Positions 53,433-64,000 of a stretch of 64,000 bases of DNA are shown in pieces; the first letter of the stretch is position 1; each line of letters starts with the position of its first letter. Source of the DNA: Takakia lepidozioides (lineage: Eukaryota > Streptophyta > Takakiopsida > Takakiales > Takakiaceae); the NCBI GenBank assembly GCA_030704615.1, contig CM060731.1, forward strand, positions 57,454,756-57,518,755. Direction: 5' to 3'. The position numbers were made by a program, and so were the translations under genes. A model generated the notes under the pieces. That model ran no database searches, was not told the DNA's origin, and saw only the letters and a list, made by a program, of their open reading frames with translations.

Positions 53433-55583
53433 CGGCACGTGTGACGCGCCAGGGCGTCTCACGGTTAACCAGCCCCATCGACAGCCGCAGCCGGAGGGCT
53501 TGTCTGCCCCCCGAGGCCAGTACCCCCCCTCTTGTCCACATCTTGGATGCGCTAGGGGCCGACTCAGCCAGCTCTCCTATTCGGGAGGTTGTTGCTAAGC
53601 CGGATGCTTAGTTGAGCACACCCCCGGCCACCAAGACGGGTGAAATGTACCTTGGCAAGCACATCACCCGTTCGGGGCCCGGTATGGGCAACTTTTGGAT
53701 GTCACCCCCATAGCAACCCCTTCCTCCGCAACAAAGGCTGCACTTGCCAAGGCCCAACGTCAGGTTCAAGGGCCTTTGAAAGCCTCTATTGCTAGCCCAT
53801 TGTTGTCGATGAGGGAGGAGGAGACGAGGAGGGCCAATGAAGTGGCCGAGATAGCAAATCGCCTCGAAGAAGTCAAGTCGGGTGAGGGCTTCTACCCTGA
53901 TACGCATTTGGGGGGGGGAGGCGGAGGTATGGGCCGGTTTGGAGCGGCCTACCCGATCAGCGACGCCGCCCCTTGAGCCTGAGCGGTCAGCAAAGAAGGG
54001 CCTGGACTACGGGCCGTCGCCGCCGGCTATGCTCCACATCTGGAATCTACTTCCAGTGGCGCTCCGGGAGGGGATAGAGCGGGCACATCCGGCAACGGGG
54101 ACTCCTGCCACATCGGGTGAAACCGGGGGCGAGTCGGACAAGCTTGAAAAGGTACAACTGTCGCACCTTGTTTCCATGTTTATCCGTTCCTTTGCATGCA
54201 TGATTTTTCTTTGTTGTTTGTTTCTTTTTTGAATTTGGAGGGGTTATTTGTCTTCAGGAGCAACAACATGGCTGGCCTCATTGGTGCAGTCCAGTGGGGT
54301 TGCCAATGAGGGAGAGCACGTGGTGTTCATGAAGGACCCAAACACCAAAGGTAAGAAGAAGAGGCCTCGACCTCCCGAGATCCCTTTTACCATCAATGAA
54401 GGGGCTGCCGAGGAGAGAGAGAGAAGGGAGAGGGAGAAGGAGAGAGAGGAAGTAGTGGGGAAGGGGAAGGAAAAGAAGAAGAAGAAGAAGAAGAAGTCCC
54501 ATGGAGAGGAAGGGGTGAGTGTGCATGCGGGGAGGGCAGTGGGGTAACAAAGGAGCAGGGGAAGGAGGCTACAAAGAAGGGAGAGGGTGGGAAGAAGAAC
54601 ATGCCCTTGGCAATACAGGACGTGGAGTTGGCAAAGATTGTCGTGCCACCGGTGGAGGTGAATCGCCATGGTGAACCCTGCGGTGCGTTCTGGGAGGCTA
54701 TGAAGAAGTCAGCCTTCGAACTCGCAATGAGGTGGTTCCCTTTGAACATCGAGTGGGCTGATTAGCACTTTGGCGCAAAGCGGGCATATGCCCGTGAGTT
54801 AGACCGCCGGTTTCCGGGGAGTGACACAAGGGTGATGGAGATGGTGGGGCGAAACTTGAAGGACAGGAGGTACCGTGCCAGACAGATCATTCGGAGGGCA
54901 ATGGAAAAGGGGGCCATACCCAAACCACCTTATGGAATTACACAGGTTGGCAAATCCTGAATCATGTCACCTTCCATTTGTCGCATGTGCATTAATGAGG
55001 TGGATTCGATGCAACGTATGTGTGTAATTCACTAATTGTTGGGGGGGGGGGGAGGCGCATAGGTATCGTGGGATGCACTCATTGCGGAAGAGATTGATGC
55101 CTCAAACAAGGCCAAATTTGACCGGGCACGCAAAGCAACAACAGTCCGCCTTGACAAGCACGAATCCACATACAAGTGGGGCGCCGGATCCAAGGGTTTT
55201 ATCTTGCGATTTGTAAGTCGTACTTCCCTATGGATTTTGTTATGTTTTCTTTTTGGCTCCATCATCGCGAAGAACTGACTTTAATTTGTGGCATGTGTGT
55301 AGCAACGCGCGTTTGAGAGGAAGCCATCTCCGGTAGAGTACAACTACGCCAAGGAGCATGGTTGGCAATCCCTCATGAAGAACATGGCCAACACTGAGGA
55401 GATGAGTGCACTACAGGGCACTAGTATGGATGAGGTCGGGGTCATGGCCAGGGATTGGATGAGAGCTCTGTGGGACCTAGGGGAATGCCGCCTCATTTAG
55501 GTGCTCTGGCAAAGGGCGCAGAGTCATCAGGCTCATCGGATAGCTCTGAGTCCTCCACTGAGGATGGGGATGAGGATGACTAG
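53433..55583 (+). pseudogene. Second ORF of the CACTA element (multi-exon, Transposase_24-like C-terminus)
   Basis: Pieces: 53437-53611 (continuing the frame begun at 43499), 53695-53976 and 53950-54150 (with a GT donor-like GGTACAA near 54150), 54250-54547 (Lys/Glu-rich, KKKKKKKK), about 54545-54770 (NRHGEPCGAFWEAMKKSAFELAMRWFP), about 54780-54950, about 55065-55215 (FDRARKATTVRLDKHESTYKWGAGSKGFI) and 55303-55500, ending in a Ser/Glu-rich acidic tail with TAG 55581-55583. The segment with RARK...GSKGF and EYNYAKEHGW resembles the plant Ptta/En/Spm accessory family (Transposase_24), which binds element DNA. Introns appear to separate some pieces; a TAG at about 54763 and slips show decay. Orientation is divergent from TNP2. 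Confidence 0.6.
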
Positions 55584-55869
55584 TCCTAGTCCATGTAGGT
55601 CCCAGGGTCAGCCTATTGAACCCTTGTGAGCTTTTCAGCTCATTTCCTGTAAATATATTTTTATCTTTCCATTTTCCATCTTATTCATGTGTCGCACCGT
55701 CCTCACCCTTGATTCATGCTTGCTCAATTGTGTACCTGCTAAATCAGAGAAATGGAACTGTAAGGTCTCCCATCCCCAAGAACAAAACCAGGCAAAAAAT
55801 GAAAACACCCCCAATTCACCCCCAAAATGAACCCCCAACCCCCAACCCCCACCAGGCTGCCCTCGTGAC
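55584..55869. other. 3' flank of the CACTA second ORF
   Basis: AT-rich sequence with AATAAA-like context weak or absent; no gene. It grades into the subterminal repeats. Confidence 0.4.
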
Positions 55870-56554
55870 TGCAGGACGTCGCCAATGGCGACGTGCTTTT
55901 TGGCGGGGGTCGCAAACCACGACGGTCGGGGCGTCGCAAAACCCATTTGCGGGTGGCAACGCCCGACACCCCCTGCGATGTGTTTTTTGGTCCGGGGTCG
56001 CAAGCCGCGACGCCCTAGCGTCGCGAAGCCCGCCACCTTGCCTGCGCCACGTCTTTTTTTATATATTAAATATAAAAAAGAACGACGCCAGAGCGTCGCG
56101 AAAACCCACGCCCGGGCGTGGCGGAGCCCGACTCCTGCTCCTGTAGTTTTTTTTTGCCACGCCCAATAGTCGTTTGGCGTACCACCCGGCTTACGCCACG
56201 TGTTTTTTGGGTTTTAGGATGGGACTCCCGAGCAGGTTAGAAAAAAAAAGGGATGCGACGCCGCGCCGGCGCCCCCACCAACGCCGTCGGCTGGAGGGCC
56301 GCGACGGCGAGACGTCGCTCGAAAGAGGCCCCTGCCATCAGCGCGGACAGCCTGAAAAGCGACGTCCGGCAGTCGTGGGAGTTGGGCGGGGGCTCGCGAC
56401 CCCCATACGTAGCATTTTTGCGACGTCATTTTGGCGACGCCCATGCGATTGCCGGGCGTCGCAAATTCTACGCCTGCCCCCTGCCCGAAATGGGCGTTTT
56501 CCCGACGCTGCGGCGTGGCTCGGGCGTCGCAAAGGCCCCCCTTTTCCTGTAGTG
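55870..56554. repeat. Right subterminal repeats and TIR of the CACTA element
   Basis: Repeated GCGACG/CGTCGC units like those at the left end, for example GCGTCGCAAA, GACGCCCTAGCGTCGCG and GACGCCAGAGCGTCGCG. The inverted terminal repeat is 56521-56554. ORFs on both strands across this region are repeat translations. Confidence 0.85.
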
Positions 56555-58542
56555 TGGATGCCCAAACGCGCATTGTAGTCCATTTCTGTTGGTGATTCGC
56601 TGAAGAGGCCACAACACCAAAGCTGGATAAACGATTCTTTCTGATGGATCGCAAAGTGATGGGCGACGCGACGACGGCTTGCCTTGCAAATCTGTATAGC
56701 TCCGTTGATCTTAACTGACCTGTCACCCCACTCTTCTGTACTCAAACTCGATCTTAAGTCCTCGAGCTCAAAATCCAAGGTCGTAATTCCGTCACCAGGT
56801 TGTGCAAAATACATCAGACTAAAGCCGTAATACTCATCGACCAGGTCCTTCACCTTTGAGGCCGTAAGAGCACTTTCTAGAAGGTCAATCGTGAACCCCA
56901 ACCTGGGATGCGTTTGGGAAACTAACCTGCCATGATTTCTTACATCGTTGTGGGCCAGAATTCTCAAAAGGAGTGGTGGCAGTCCAATGTGCGGTTTTGG
57001 TGAGATTCTCCATTTGGCTGATCAATCCTTCCGCAAAACCGCGAGTGAATTCCAACGGATCTGGAACAACCAAACCTTCGATTCCATCTACAGTAATAGT
57101 GATGACAAGAGGATTTGAAGTTATGGCATCGTCAAGGTCGGTATTGCCAAGAGCTGGTTCGTCCATCGTGTCATCATCATGTGAGGCTTGGCTCTCTCGA
57201 TGGACTCGTGTAAGTCTCCCACATTTTTTCTTTTTCTACTTTGGCATGTCAGGATGCCCAATTCTCTCCAAATTCTCCTTCACCCGATTCAATTCCTCTA
57301 TCATTAACGAACCATGATCCGGCGGGGCTGTAAACCCTTTGGGGACAGCGACAACACTGTCCATATCATCGCTTCTAAGATGATGTCGAGCTCCCTGTGC
57401 AATACAGCGTGAGGGGTTACACCAGAGAAAAGGGTTACAACACGAGGGGTTACACATGAAAAAGGGTTATAAGGAAGGTGGGCTACAGGGCAGATGGATT
57501 TATGTATAAGGGTGTACAAGGTATGTGGTTTACACGGCACATGGATTGAAACAAGGGTTACACAGAGGTGGGTTACACACCATAGGGATTTTAAAAAGGG
57601 GTTCACTGTAGGTGGGTTACACTCTGGGTTACACGCCAGAGGAGACAGGCGGGGGGGGGGGGGGGGTAACACAAAGGGTTACACGGATAGACAACAGTCC
57701 AAAATTTGAAAAACAAAGAAATGGCAGGGAATCCAACTTGAATGTCCAACGATAGAACCCAACTTGATTTTGCAGCTGTCGCATAGACTGCGCCCTCGCA
57801 TCGCACAACAAATTCTTGGAATGCCGGCCAAAACCCCTTCTCATTGACATTCGGAAAATGGGAACTGAGGAATAAGGCCATGTGGTAGCAGAAGGATCGA
57901 GCCTGGAGTTCGCTTTCGCAAGATGAACCTTGAGCTCCGGTTTCCCCGGTTTCCAATGTTGATTTTCTTTGCAATAGGGACAGGTAAAGGCGGGCTCAAT
58001 CGCCGCTTGTCTCTCTCGTTAGGAACCTGCCGAAGAGAAGGACCAGGGACAGAAACAGCAGGAGCAGCAAAAGATGGAGCCTTTGTAAGAGAAGTAGCCG
58101 AAGAAGATACAACAACAGGCACTTCAATAGGATCTGCAATCTCACCCAAAACCACCCTATTTTGCAGAATCCATGCATGATATGCATCAACAGAAGAAGC
58201 CGGAACATAATTCACCACATTTTCAACAACCATGGCATGCTTGAGCTCCGCATCAAAAAACGGTTTTGTTCTTTTCGGTCAAGCCATACATGCGGCCGTT
58301 CCATTGACAATATGTCGATTCAATCTGCTCTTATCTACCTTTACTTCCCCACAGTAAGGACATTTGAACTTAGGCCGGCCCTTTGCTCCCTCCACCTTGG
58401 CCTCTCTACACCTGGTGTGATAGTACGCGATCATTATAGCATGCTCATGCTCAGTGTACCAGAAGCGAACTCGTTCGACATCCCTCTTCAAGTGATCAAA
58501 TGGAACACTAGCCTCTCCAGGGAACAGATAGCAATCAGCCAT
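56555..58542 (-). pseudogene. Gene of unknown function split by the CACTA element
   Basis: Begins at ATG 58542 in good context (GCCATGGCT) and reads MADCYLFPGEASVPFDHL..., then a C2HC-like finger (FKCPYCGEVKVDKSRLNRH...C). An in-frame TGA at about 58267-58269 interrupts an otherwise continuous frame that goes on to 57840 (KRTKPFFDAELKHAM..., then a Ser/Pro-rich linker). Further exon-like pieces are 57974-57680 (FCYHMALFLSSHFPN...), 57440-57236, 57166-56885 and 56967-56558, the last ending at the CACTA. It continues at 27296-27256 to a GTAAGT donor. I recognise no family. It may be a host gene or the coding part of another repeat; the intronic GGGTTACAC arrays and the internal stop argue that it is already a pseudogene. 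Confidence 0.5.
57405..57690. repeat. GGGTTACAC array right of the CACTA element, with G run
   Basis: Degenerate GGGGTTACAC / GGTGGGTTACAC units, with a run of about 17 G at 57649-57666. It lies in an intron of the minus-strand gene. Same motif as 26996-27239. Confidence 0.7.
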
Positions 58543-58659
58543 GGCAAAAGAAAAAGCTGATAGAAGAGAAGAGAAGAGCAAGAGCAAGACAAGACAAGAC
58601 AAGACCAAGAGAATTCCAAAGAACGCACAACAAAGAGCACGCACAACAGGGAGTGCAGG
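58543..58659 (-). promoter_or_regulatory. 5' flank of the unknown gene
   Basis: On the minus strand, a GACAAGACAAGACAAG / CTCTTCTCTTCT tract (plus 58563-58602) lies directly upstream of the ATG at 58542 and could be 5' untranslated leader. It ends where the LTR begins, so any promoter further upstream has been displaced by the retrotransposon. Confidence 0.3.
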
Positions 58660-60259
58660 TGTCACGCACCTCACTTCGGTAAGCTCCCCTTCAAGTTATA
58701 GTTACTCGCTTTGATGCGCGCGCCTAACTCCCAAACTGGCCGCCGGGCCAACTCGGAGCTTCGGCTGCTCACCGGGACATAACGGTCCCCCTTTACTCCT
58801 CCACAAGACCCTCTCTCAATTTGGGCCTAGTAGAAATTCCCTTTGGTCGATGGCAGTCTGGAACAGCTCCCCACACCTTGGTCGCTTTCCGGCTCGCACG
58901 CTTACTCACTCGTTTTTGGTCACCCACGGGCTTGCACCGTTCTCGGGGTTACTACTCCCTATATATACTTCTATGACTGTCCGCGGGGGTTTCACAAACA
59001 ACCATGCCATTTTATGGCGAACCACCACGAAAACCCTCGACTCTCGGTGATGAGTCGCGGTGAGTCTTGGCCCACCCACCACGGTCCCATTGGACCGTGA
59101 TGAGTCCCAAGACTCCCCACGACTCCCACCACAAGGTCTTCGCCCCCATGGTGAGTCCTATGTACCACCCCCACTAAGTCCCACTAAGCTACCACCCACC
59201 CCTCGTGGAACCACCCCCACCGCAACCCGGTGTGCAGGGCTCCACCTAGTGAGCGCCTCCACCTCCTTGAGTGCCTTGGGTACTCAAGGGTGCTTCAGCC
59301 CCAGCATCTATTATTGCCACTGCCCCCACCATAGGGGCAGCCCCTGTCGTGTCCCAACCCCCTGCCCTCAAGGCAAAGCGTCGTGACACACACCCCTACC
59401 AACAGGGAGTCGATGCCATCATCGACTTGTCCATTTTGTAGAAACGAACATCCAAGTTGTGGCGTCCCACATCAAGGAGTTTGTTTCCGTACCATGGCCT
59501 CCCATGGCAAAGAACCAAACCCCCCCACTTGACTCTACTCTCCATTAGCTAGTTCGGCCGACTTCTTCCAAGTCCCGGCCGAGGGTGGAGCCTCTCAAGC
59601 TCCTCCCAGTGCACTCTTCTTGGCCTACTTCAAGGCCAAAGAACGATCCTCCCCGAGGATCGAATCGCCTTACTGCAACAACATTGCTTGCAACCACTCA
59701 TGATGCCGCTTTTGGCATCACCTTGAGCAAGGGTTCATCTTGAACCCCTTTTTTGACTAGGAAGATAACCTTGAACAAACCGTGCGCCCCAATCACTACA
59801 ATTGGGTCCGCCTTGGAATGCTGGCCTGAGGTACGGGACCGCCGAAGCCGCACTACGACTTCGTCCGAGGCTACACGATTATAGTACATGAACGGAACCA
59901 CATAGCTTCCGCGTTAGCCCGCACTACAAGGCAACCCCCTCGGTAGCGCAGTTATAGTACGCGCACGCGCCAGGTACGCACTAGCATGTGAACTCCCAAA
60001 GAATACGCAATTTTCCTTGCCCCTTGGATGGGAGTCACCCGATTTCGGCACTACGCAAACACACGATTATTCCAATTTACCTCTCCTACTTTTGTAAACT
60101 AGCATGCATTCTACACACTAGCCAACCCTACCATGTATCTCCATTCCAAACAAAATAGGACGCACAACATTTGGAAACCATTTCATTTATAACAAAATTT
60201 GTACAACACAAGTTTTTGCAATCAGATTCCTGAGCTAGCTAAGCCGGACTAAGCATGCA
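58660..60259 (-). repeat. 3' LTR of the minus-strand chromovirus
   Basis: On the minus strand it starts TGCATGCTTAGTCCGG at 60259, directly after the purine tract GGGGGAGGAAA, and ends GGTGCGTGACA at 58660: 1600 bp with TG...CA ends. It contains inverted blocks around GTGATGAGTC..GGACCGTGATGAGTCCC (about 59047-59130). The 5' LTR lies outside the window, so the far boundary rests on the TG...CA ends only. ORFs inside have no domains. Confidence 0.6.
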
Positions 60260-60270
60260 TTTCCTCCCCC
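60260..60270 (-). other. Polypurine tract of the chromovirus
   Basis: GGGGGAGGAAA on the minus strand, immediately before the LTR start, 24 bases after the pol stop. Confidence 0.75.
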
Positions 60271-60293
60271 ACAATCCAAGGTTGATGTCCCCA

Positions 60294-63200
60294 TCAACGC
60301 TTCTTCCGCTTTTGAGATCGCCCTTCGAAAGCTGCAACCGCCTCGGATGCGTTTCCCATTTCTGAGGCACGCACCCAAGATGCCTCCACATGATGATAGT
60401 CCTTCCATTTCACGAGATACTCCGTTTCTCGATTCTTGAACCTCCTCGACTTAAGCACTGCCTCCACCTCGTACTCAGGTTCATTTTCATGATCCAACAG
60501 CAAAGGTGGCGGATGCAACACTTGATGCCGATTTGGACGCGCTTCATCTTCAAAGTAAGGCTTAAAAAGGGAGACGTGGAATACCGGGTACACCTTGCTA
60601 TTTGCCGGCAGCTCCAATTCATACACATCCTCATTCATAACCTTCCGGATGCGAAAGGGTCCCGCATACGGAGGTACGAGCTTCGGATTCACTTCCGGAG
60701 GTAGTCGGAAATTCTTGATGTTCATCCAGACCTCCGTGCCTGCCTCAAACTTAACTTCCCTCCGCTTCCAATTTGCCTGCCGTTCATATCATTTCCTAGT
60801 TTTGGCAATGTTGTACTTTGCGAGTTTCAACAAACGCTCGCGTTCTTCCAACACCGCTGCTGCTGCCGGTTCCTCAACGTCTTGGGCGGCCCAACTTGTC
60901 GGCACCAGAGGTGCTTTTCCATAGACCAATACGAAAGGGGAAACTCCCGTTGCGGAGTGTTTTGTGTTATTATAACAGAACTCTGCCGCATCCAAGTGTT
61001 CCACCCAGTCCAATTGGTCAGCCGACACGTAATTCCGCAAGATCTGCTTTACCATGGAATTCACCATTTCCGTTTGGTTGTCCGTTGTAGGTCGGAAGGC
61101 GGTGCTCATCTTGAGCCTCGTCCCCATTTTCTTCCAAAGTGCCCTCGAAAACTTACTTGTAAACTTTGGATCGCGGTCCGAGACTATATCCTTCGGGAGT
61201 CCATGATGCTTGAAGACGTGGGCGAAGTAGAGTCGTCCGTTTCGTGCGCCGTTGCCGTTTCCTTGGTGGGGATGAAATGGGCCATTTTACTGAACCTATC
61301 CACCACCACCATGATTGCATCGAATCCTTTCGACAGCGACATAGCAGTCATGAAATCCATCGAGACATTTTCCCAAGACCCCTCTGGAATCGGCAAGGGT
61401 TGTAACAGCCAGCTTGCTTTTTGTACTCGCTTCGATTTTGTTGGCATGTGGTGCATGTCTTCACATACTCCTTGGCCTCCTCCCTTAGTTTGGGCCAGAA
61501 ATACTCTTTCTTTAGGAGTGCCGCGGTGCGCTTGGCTCCGCCGTGGCCCGCAAGCGGGCTATCATGACATTCTCTCCAGAGACTATCTCTTATCCTTCCC
61601 TTCGGCACGTAGAGACGCTTTTGCTTGTACCGGTGCAATCTTTTTTGCAAGTGGAACTGCGATTTAACCCCCATCCTCAAGTCCCGCATCACGGACTTTG
61701 CCATCTCATCCTTCCGGTAAGCCTTCCGGATCTTCTTTTGGAGCGCCGTCTCGCCCTCGTACACCAACATGAGCTGTTGCTTTCTACTTAAAGCATCGGC
61801 CACCACATTGTCCCATCCCGGTTTGTACTAGATATCCACGTCGAACACCACCAAAGTGTCTTGCCACCTAAGTTGTTTTGGGGACAACTTAGGCTGCGTG
61901 GCAAAATACTTCACCGTGACATTGTCCGTGAACACCTTCACCGGGTTGGAACCAACATAGTGACGCCAAAGCTCAAGGCAATGCACCACCGCCTTCATTT
62001 CTTTCTCATGCGTAGGCCACCGTCGCTCCACTTCATCAGTTTCTTACTTTTGTAAGTCATTGGACGTCCATCTTGCATGAGCACACCCCCAATTGCGAAG
62101 TCCGACGCATCTGTATGAATCTCAAATGGACGGTCGAACTCCGGAATTTTCAAGACTGGAGCTTCCGCCATCCGCTGCTTCAACTCGGCAAAAGCTTGGC
62201 CACAAAAGGTGTTCCATACCCCTACTTTAGACTTACACAGAAGGTCTGACAGTGGCCCCGCGATCTTGGCGAAATTTCTCACATACTTTCGGTAATAGGA
62301 GGTGAGTCCTAGGAAGGATTGCACTCCCGGGACCGATGTCGGAGGCTCCTAATCCAAGATCACCCTCACCTTTCTGTCATCCATTTTAATCCCATCCTGT
62401 GTAATCACATGCCTAGGAACTCCACTTTTGTGATCCCGAATTCGCAATTTGAAGCTTTGGCATACAGCTTCCCTTCCCGCAATTTCTGGAACACCCTTTT
62501 TAGGTGGTGCTCTTCCTTTGTTTTCGAGTACACCAAGATATCGTCGATGTACACGATCACAAAGTCATCCAACCACTCCTGGAAAAGGCTGTTCATTAGC
62601 GTGCTAAAGGTCGCGGGTGCGTTGGTGAGCCCAAAAGGCATCACCAAGAACTCATACGAACCATATCTTGTCCTCCACGCGGTCTTCTCCTCATCTCCTT
62701 CCACCACTCGGATTTGATGGTAGCCCGAGCGCAAATCGATCCGGCTGAAATACTTCGCTCCTGCCAACCGATCGAAGAGGTCATCGATCCTTGGCAAAGA
62801 GTACCGGTTCTTGATAGTCACATTATTCAGAGCCCTGTAATCGACACACATCCGCAGCGTCCCATCCTTCTTGTCTACGAATAGCACCGGGGCCCCGTAA
62901 AGTGACTTAGTCGACCGGATATACCCCTTTGACATTAGATCCTTGAGCTGAGTCTTCAGCTCGACCAACTCTCTGTGGCTCAACCGGTAGGGCGCCTTGG
63001 CAGGCGGCTCCGATCTTGGTATCACCTCAATCTTGTGGTCAACTCCTCTTCGCGGTGGGCAAGCCGCTTGGTAAATCCTCCGGCATCACATCTTGGTAGT
63101 TCTCCAAAATTCCCTTGATCCAATCTGGGCTCGACTCCCTATCGCCTTCTCCCTTCACTTGTCTTACGTAAAGCAAAAACTGGGGCTCGTGTGGCTCCTC

Positions 63201-63620
63201 CACAGCCCACTCCTTTGCTGACAACAGGTTTATTCGCCCTCCCACTGGGTTGGGCGTTTCCGACACTCGTAAAACTTCGCCACCATTCCCACACGGTAGC
63301 GTGACTATTTTCTTGCGGCCATCTATGACCGCTCCAGATTTGCTCAAAAAGGTCATCCCCAAAATGAGATCCACTCCATCGCAAATAGTGAAGTTCTCAC
63401 GTCTCTCCCAACTCCCCAGCTGAAGGGGAACATCAAACGCCAACCTCGTCGCCAATTGTGGTTCTCCTTTGGCATAATGCACCTCAATAAAGGCCCCCAC
63501 ATCACTTGTCGGGAGCCCCAGCTTTCATGCCGTTGCCGGTGTCATGAAAGAGTGCGACGCTCATGTGTCCACCAACAACGACACGTTAGTTCCAGAAATT
63601 TTCCCACTCACGAACAATAA
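60294..63620 (-). pseudogene. Pol of a chromovirus: protease, RT, RNase H, integrase, chromodomain
   Basis: Minus-strand order. Protease: LLVDT-stop-ASHSF, where TGA at 63563-63561 replaces the Gly of DTGAS, then LILGMTFLSKSGAVIDG. RT (63025-62405): [41 protein letters not shown], catalytic [10 protein letters not shown]. RNase H (62324-61828): FEIHTDASDFAIGGVL, and VADALSRK (61806). Integrase: [10 protein letters not shown] (about 61590-61470), [23 protein letters not shown] (usual DGQTE is DNQTE), 61127-60789. A C-terminal chromodomain (YEVEAVLKSRRF...EYLVKWKDYHHVEASWV) ends at 60294. Frames break near 62350, 61456 and 61150-60750. The chromodomain places it among plant chromoviruses, which it would target to heterochromatin. 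Confidence 0.9.
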
Positions 63621-64000
63621 CTAATTCCCTTTACGCAGGGGGCCAGTTTCCTAATACAACTCACAAGAGTAGTTGCCTACCTTGCAAGTCTTGACAACCA
63701 CTGCCTCCACCAAACGGCTGATGGTATCTTCAGACAGCTCCATGGTTGCCCAAGTTATGTTCAATTGACGGGGCTTCGCGCACTTCTTAGTCATGTGCCC
63801 AAGCTCCCCGCAATTGAAACACACTCCATCGAAGGTCGCCTTCTGTCCGCCAGAAGCCGCCGCACCTGATTTTTCTTGCGGAGCACCGGGTGCCACTTTG
63901 ACGGTAGAAGGACCTCCCTTCGATTTCCACGTGCCATTGTCGCCACGTGGCCTATCCCACTTCTTTTCCGGTCGAAATGAGTCACCCTCCCACTGGGTCT
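63621..64000 (-). pseudogene. Gag C-terminus of the chromovirus (runs off the window)
   Basis: The frame 63896-63651 contains one CCHC knuckle, CFNCGELGHMTKKC, then a linker (DTISRLVEAVVVKTCKVGNYSCELY) to the protease. A second frame (63985-63791) carries basic sequence upstream. The capsid part lies outside the window. Confidence 0.8.

Larger units (their letters stand above)
27300..56554. mobile_element. Giant CACTA (En/Spm) DNA transposon with nested insertions
   Basis: Left end CACTACAGCAAATGGGGGGC and right end (complement) CACTACAGGAAAAGGGGGGC agree at 30 of the first 34 positions. They are flanked by the 3-bp duplication TGG (27297-27299 and 56555-56557), the size expected for CACTA elements. 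Both subterminal regions are packed with inverted GCGACG/CGTCGC motifs, as expected for transposase-binding repeats. Inside are a TNP2-type transposase (minus, 28190-31874) and a second ORF (plus, right end) in divergent orientation, and between them later insertions including the DNMT retrotransposon. Length 29,255 bp; the unnested element would be far shorter. Confidence 0.92.

Noticed and set aside
54244-54749. Minus-strand Ser/Leu-rich ORFs near the CACTA second ORF
   Set aside because: Complement of a Lys/Glu-rich, purine-rich stretch (GAAGAAG repeats).
55616-56726. ORFs at the CACTA right end
   Set aside because: Same reason as the left end: subterminal repeat translation. Only the part right of 56557 on the minus strand was kept, as exon sequence.
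58843-59386. ORFs inside the chromovirus LTR
   Set aside because: They lie within the 3' LTR and show no domain; Pro/His-rich composition follows from base bias.

Overview
This is nuclear DNA of a plant (streptophyte) and almost all of it is nested transposable elements. The evidence is LTR retrotransposons of the Athila-like and chromovirus types, a CACTA DNA transposon whose transposase has plant-type TNP2, DUF4218 and DUF4216 segments, and split eukaryotic coding exons. Bacterial gene order, rRNA genes and operons are absent. A cytosine methyltransferase inside a Ty3/gypsy element suggests a non-seed streptophyte, but that is inference.

Layout. 1-931: spacer with simple repeats and a SINE-like sequence. 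932-13732: Athila-like copy 1 (LTR, an upstream ORF, gag, protease, RT, RNase H, integrase, then an extra coiled-coil ORF-X and a truncated 3' LTR). 13733-18478: a 5'-truncated copy on the minus strand (3' LTR, ORF-X). 18479-26995: copy 2, plus strand, internally deleted and without a 3' LTR. 26996-27299: a GGGTTACAC array and a short exon remnant.

27300-56554: one giant CACTA transposon of about 29.3 kb with matching ends, subterminal GCGTCGC repeats and a TGG target duplication. It carries a decayed TNP2 transposase on the minus strand at its left end and a second, multi-exon ORF on the plus strand at its right end. Its middle holds a pair of long direct repeats (possibly LTRs), inverted repeats, a LINE-like C-terminal fragment, and the highlight of the window: a Ty3/gypsy element (about 43.4-53.4 kb) ordered gag, zinc knuckles, protease, DNMT3/DRM-like cytosine-5 methyltransferase, RT, RNase H, integrase, PHD finger. 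Part of that element (about 41.4-44.5 kb) has been inverted between two oppositely oriented CACAGCC arrays. Undoing the inversion and removing the element with one 4-bp duplication (CGGC) restores a reading frame of the CACTA's own second ORF.

56555-58542: a minus-strand gene of unknown function with a zinc-finger-like exon. The CACTA inserted into one of its exons; the rest of that exon lies at 27256-27299. 58660-64000: 3' LTR and pol of a minus-strand chromovirus with a C-terminal chromodomain, running off the right edge.

Most element ORFs are broken. In the Athila-like copies, where copies can be compared, the stops are mostly C-to-T (or G-to-A) changes, often CAG to TAG, as expected from deamination of methylated cytosine. 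Several ORFs open at non-ATG codons, so their starts are only the limits of the open frame.
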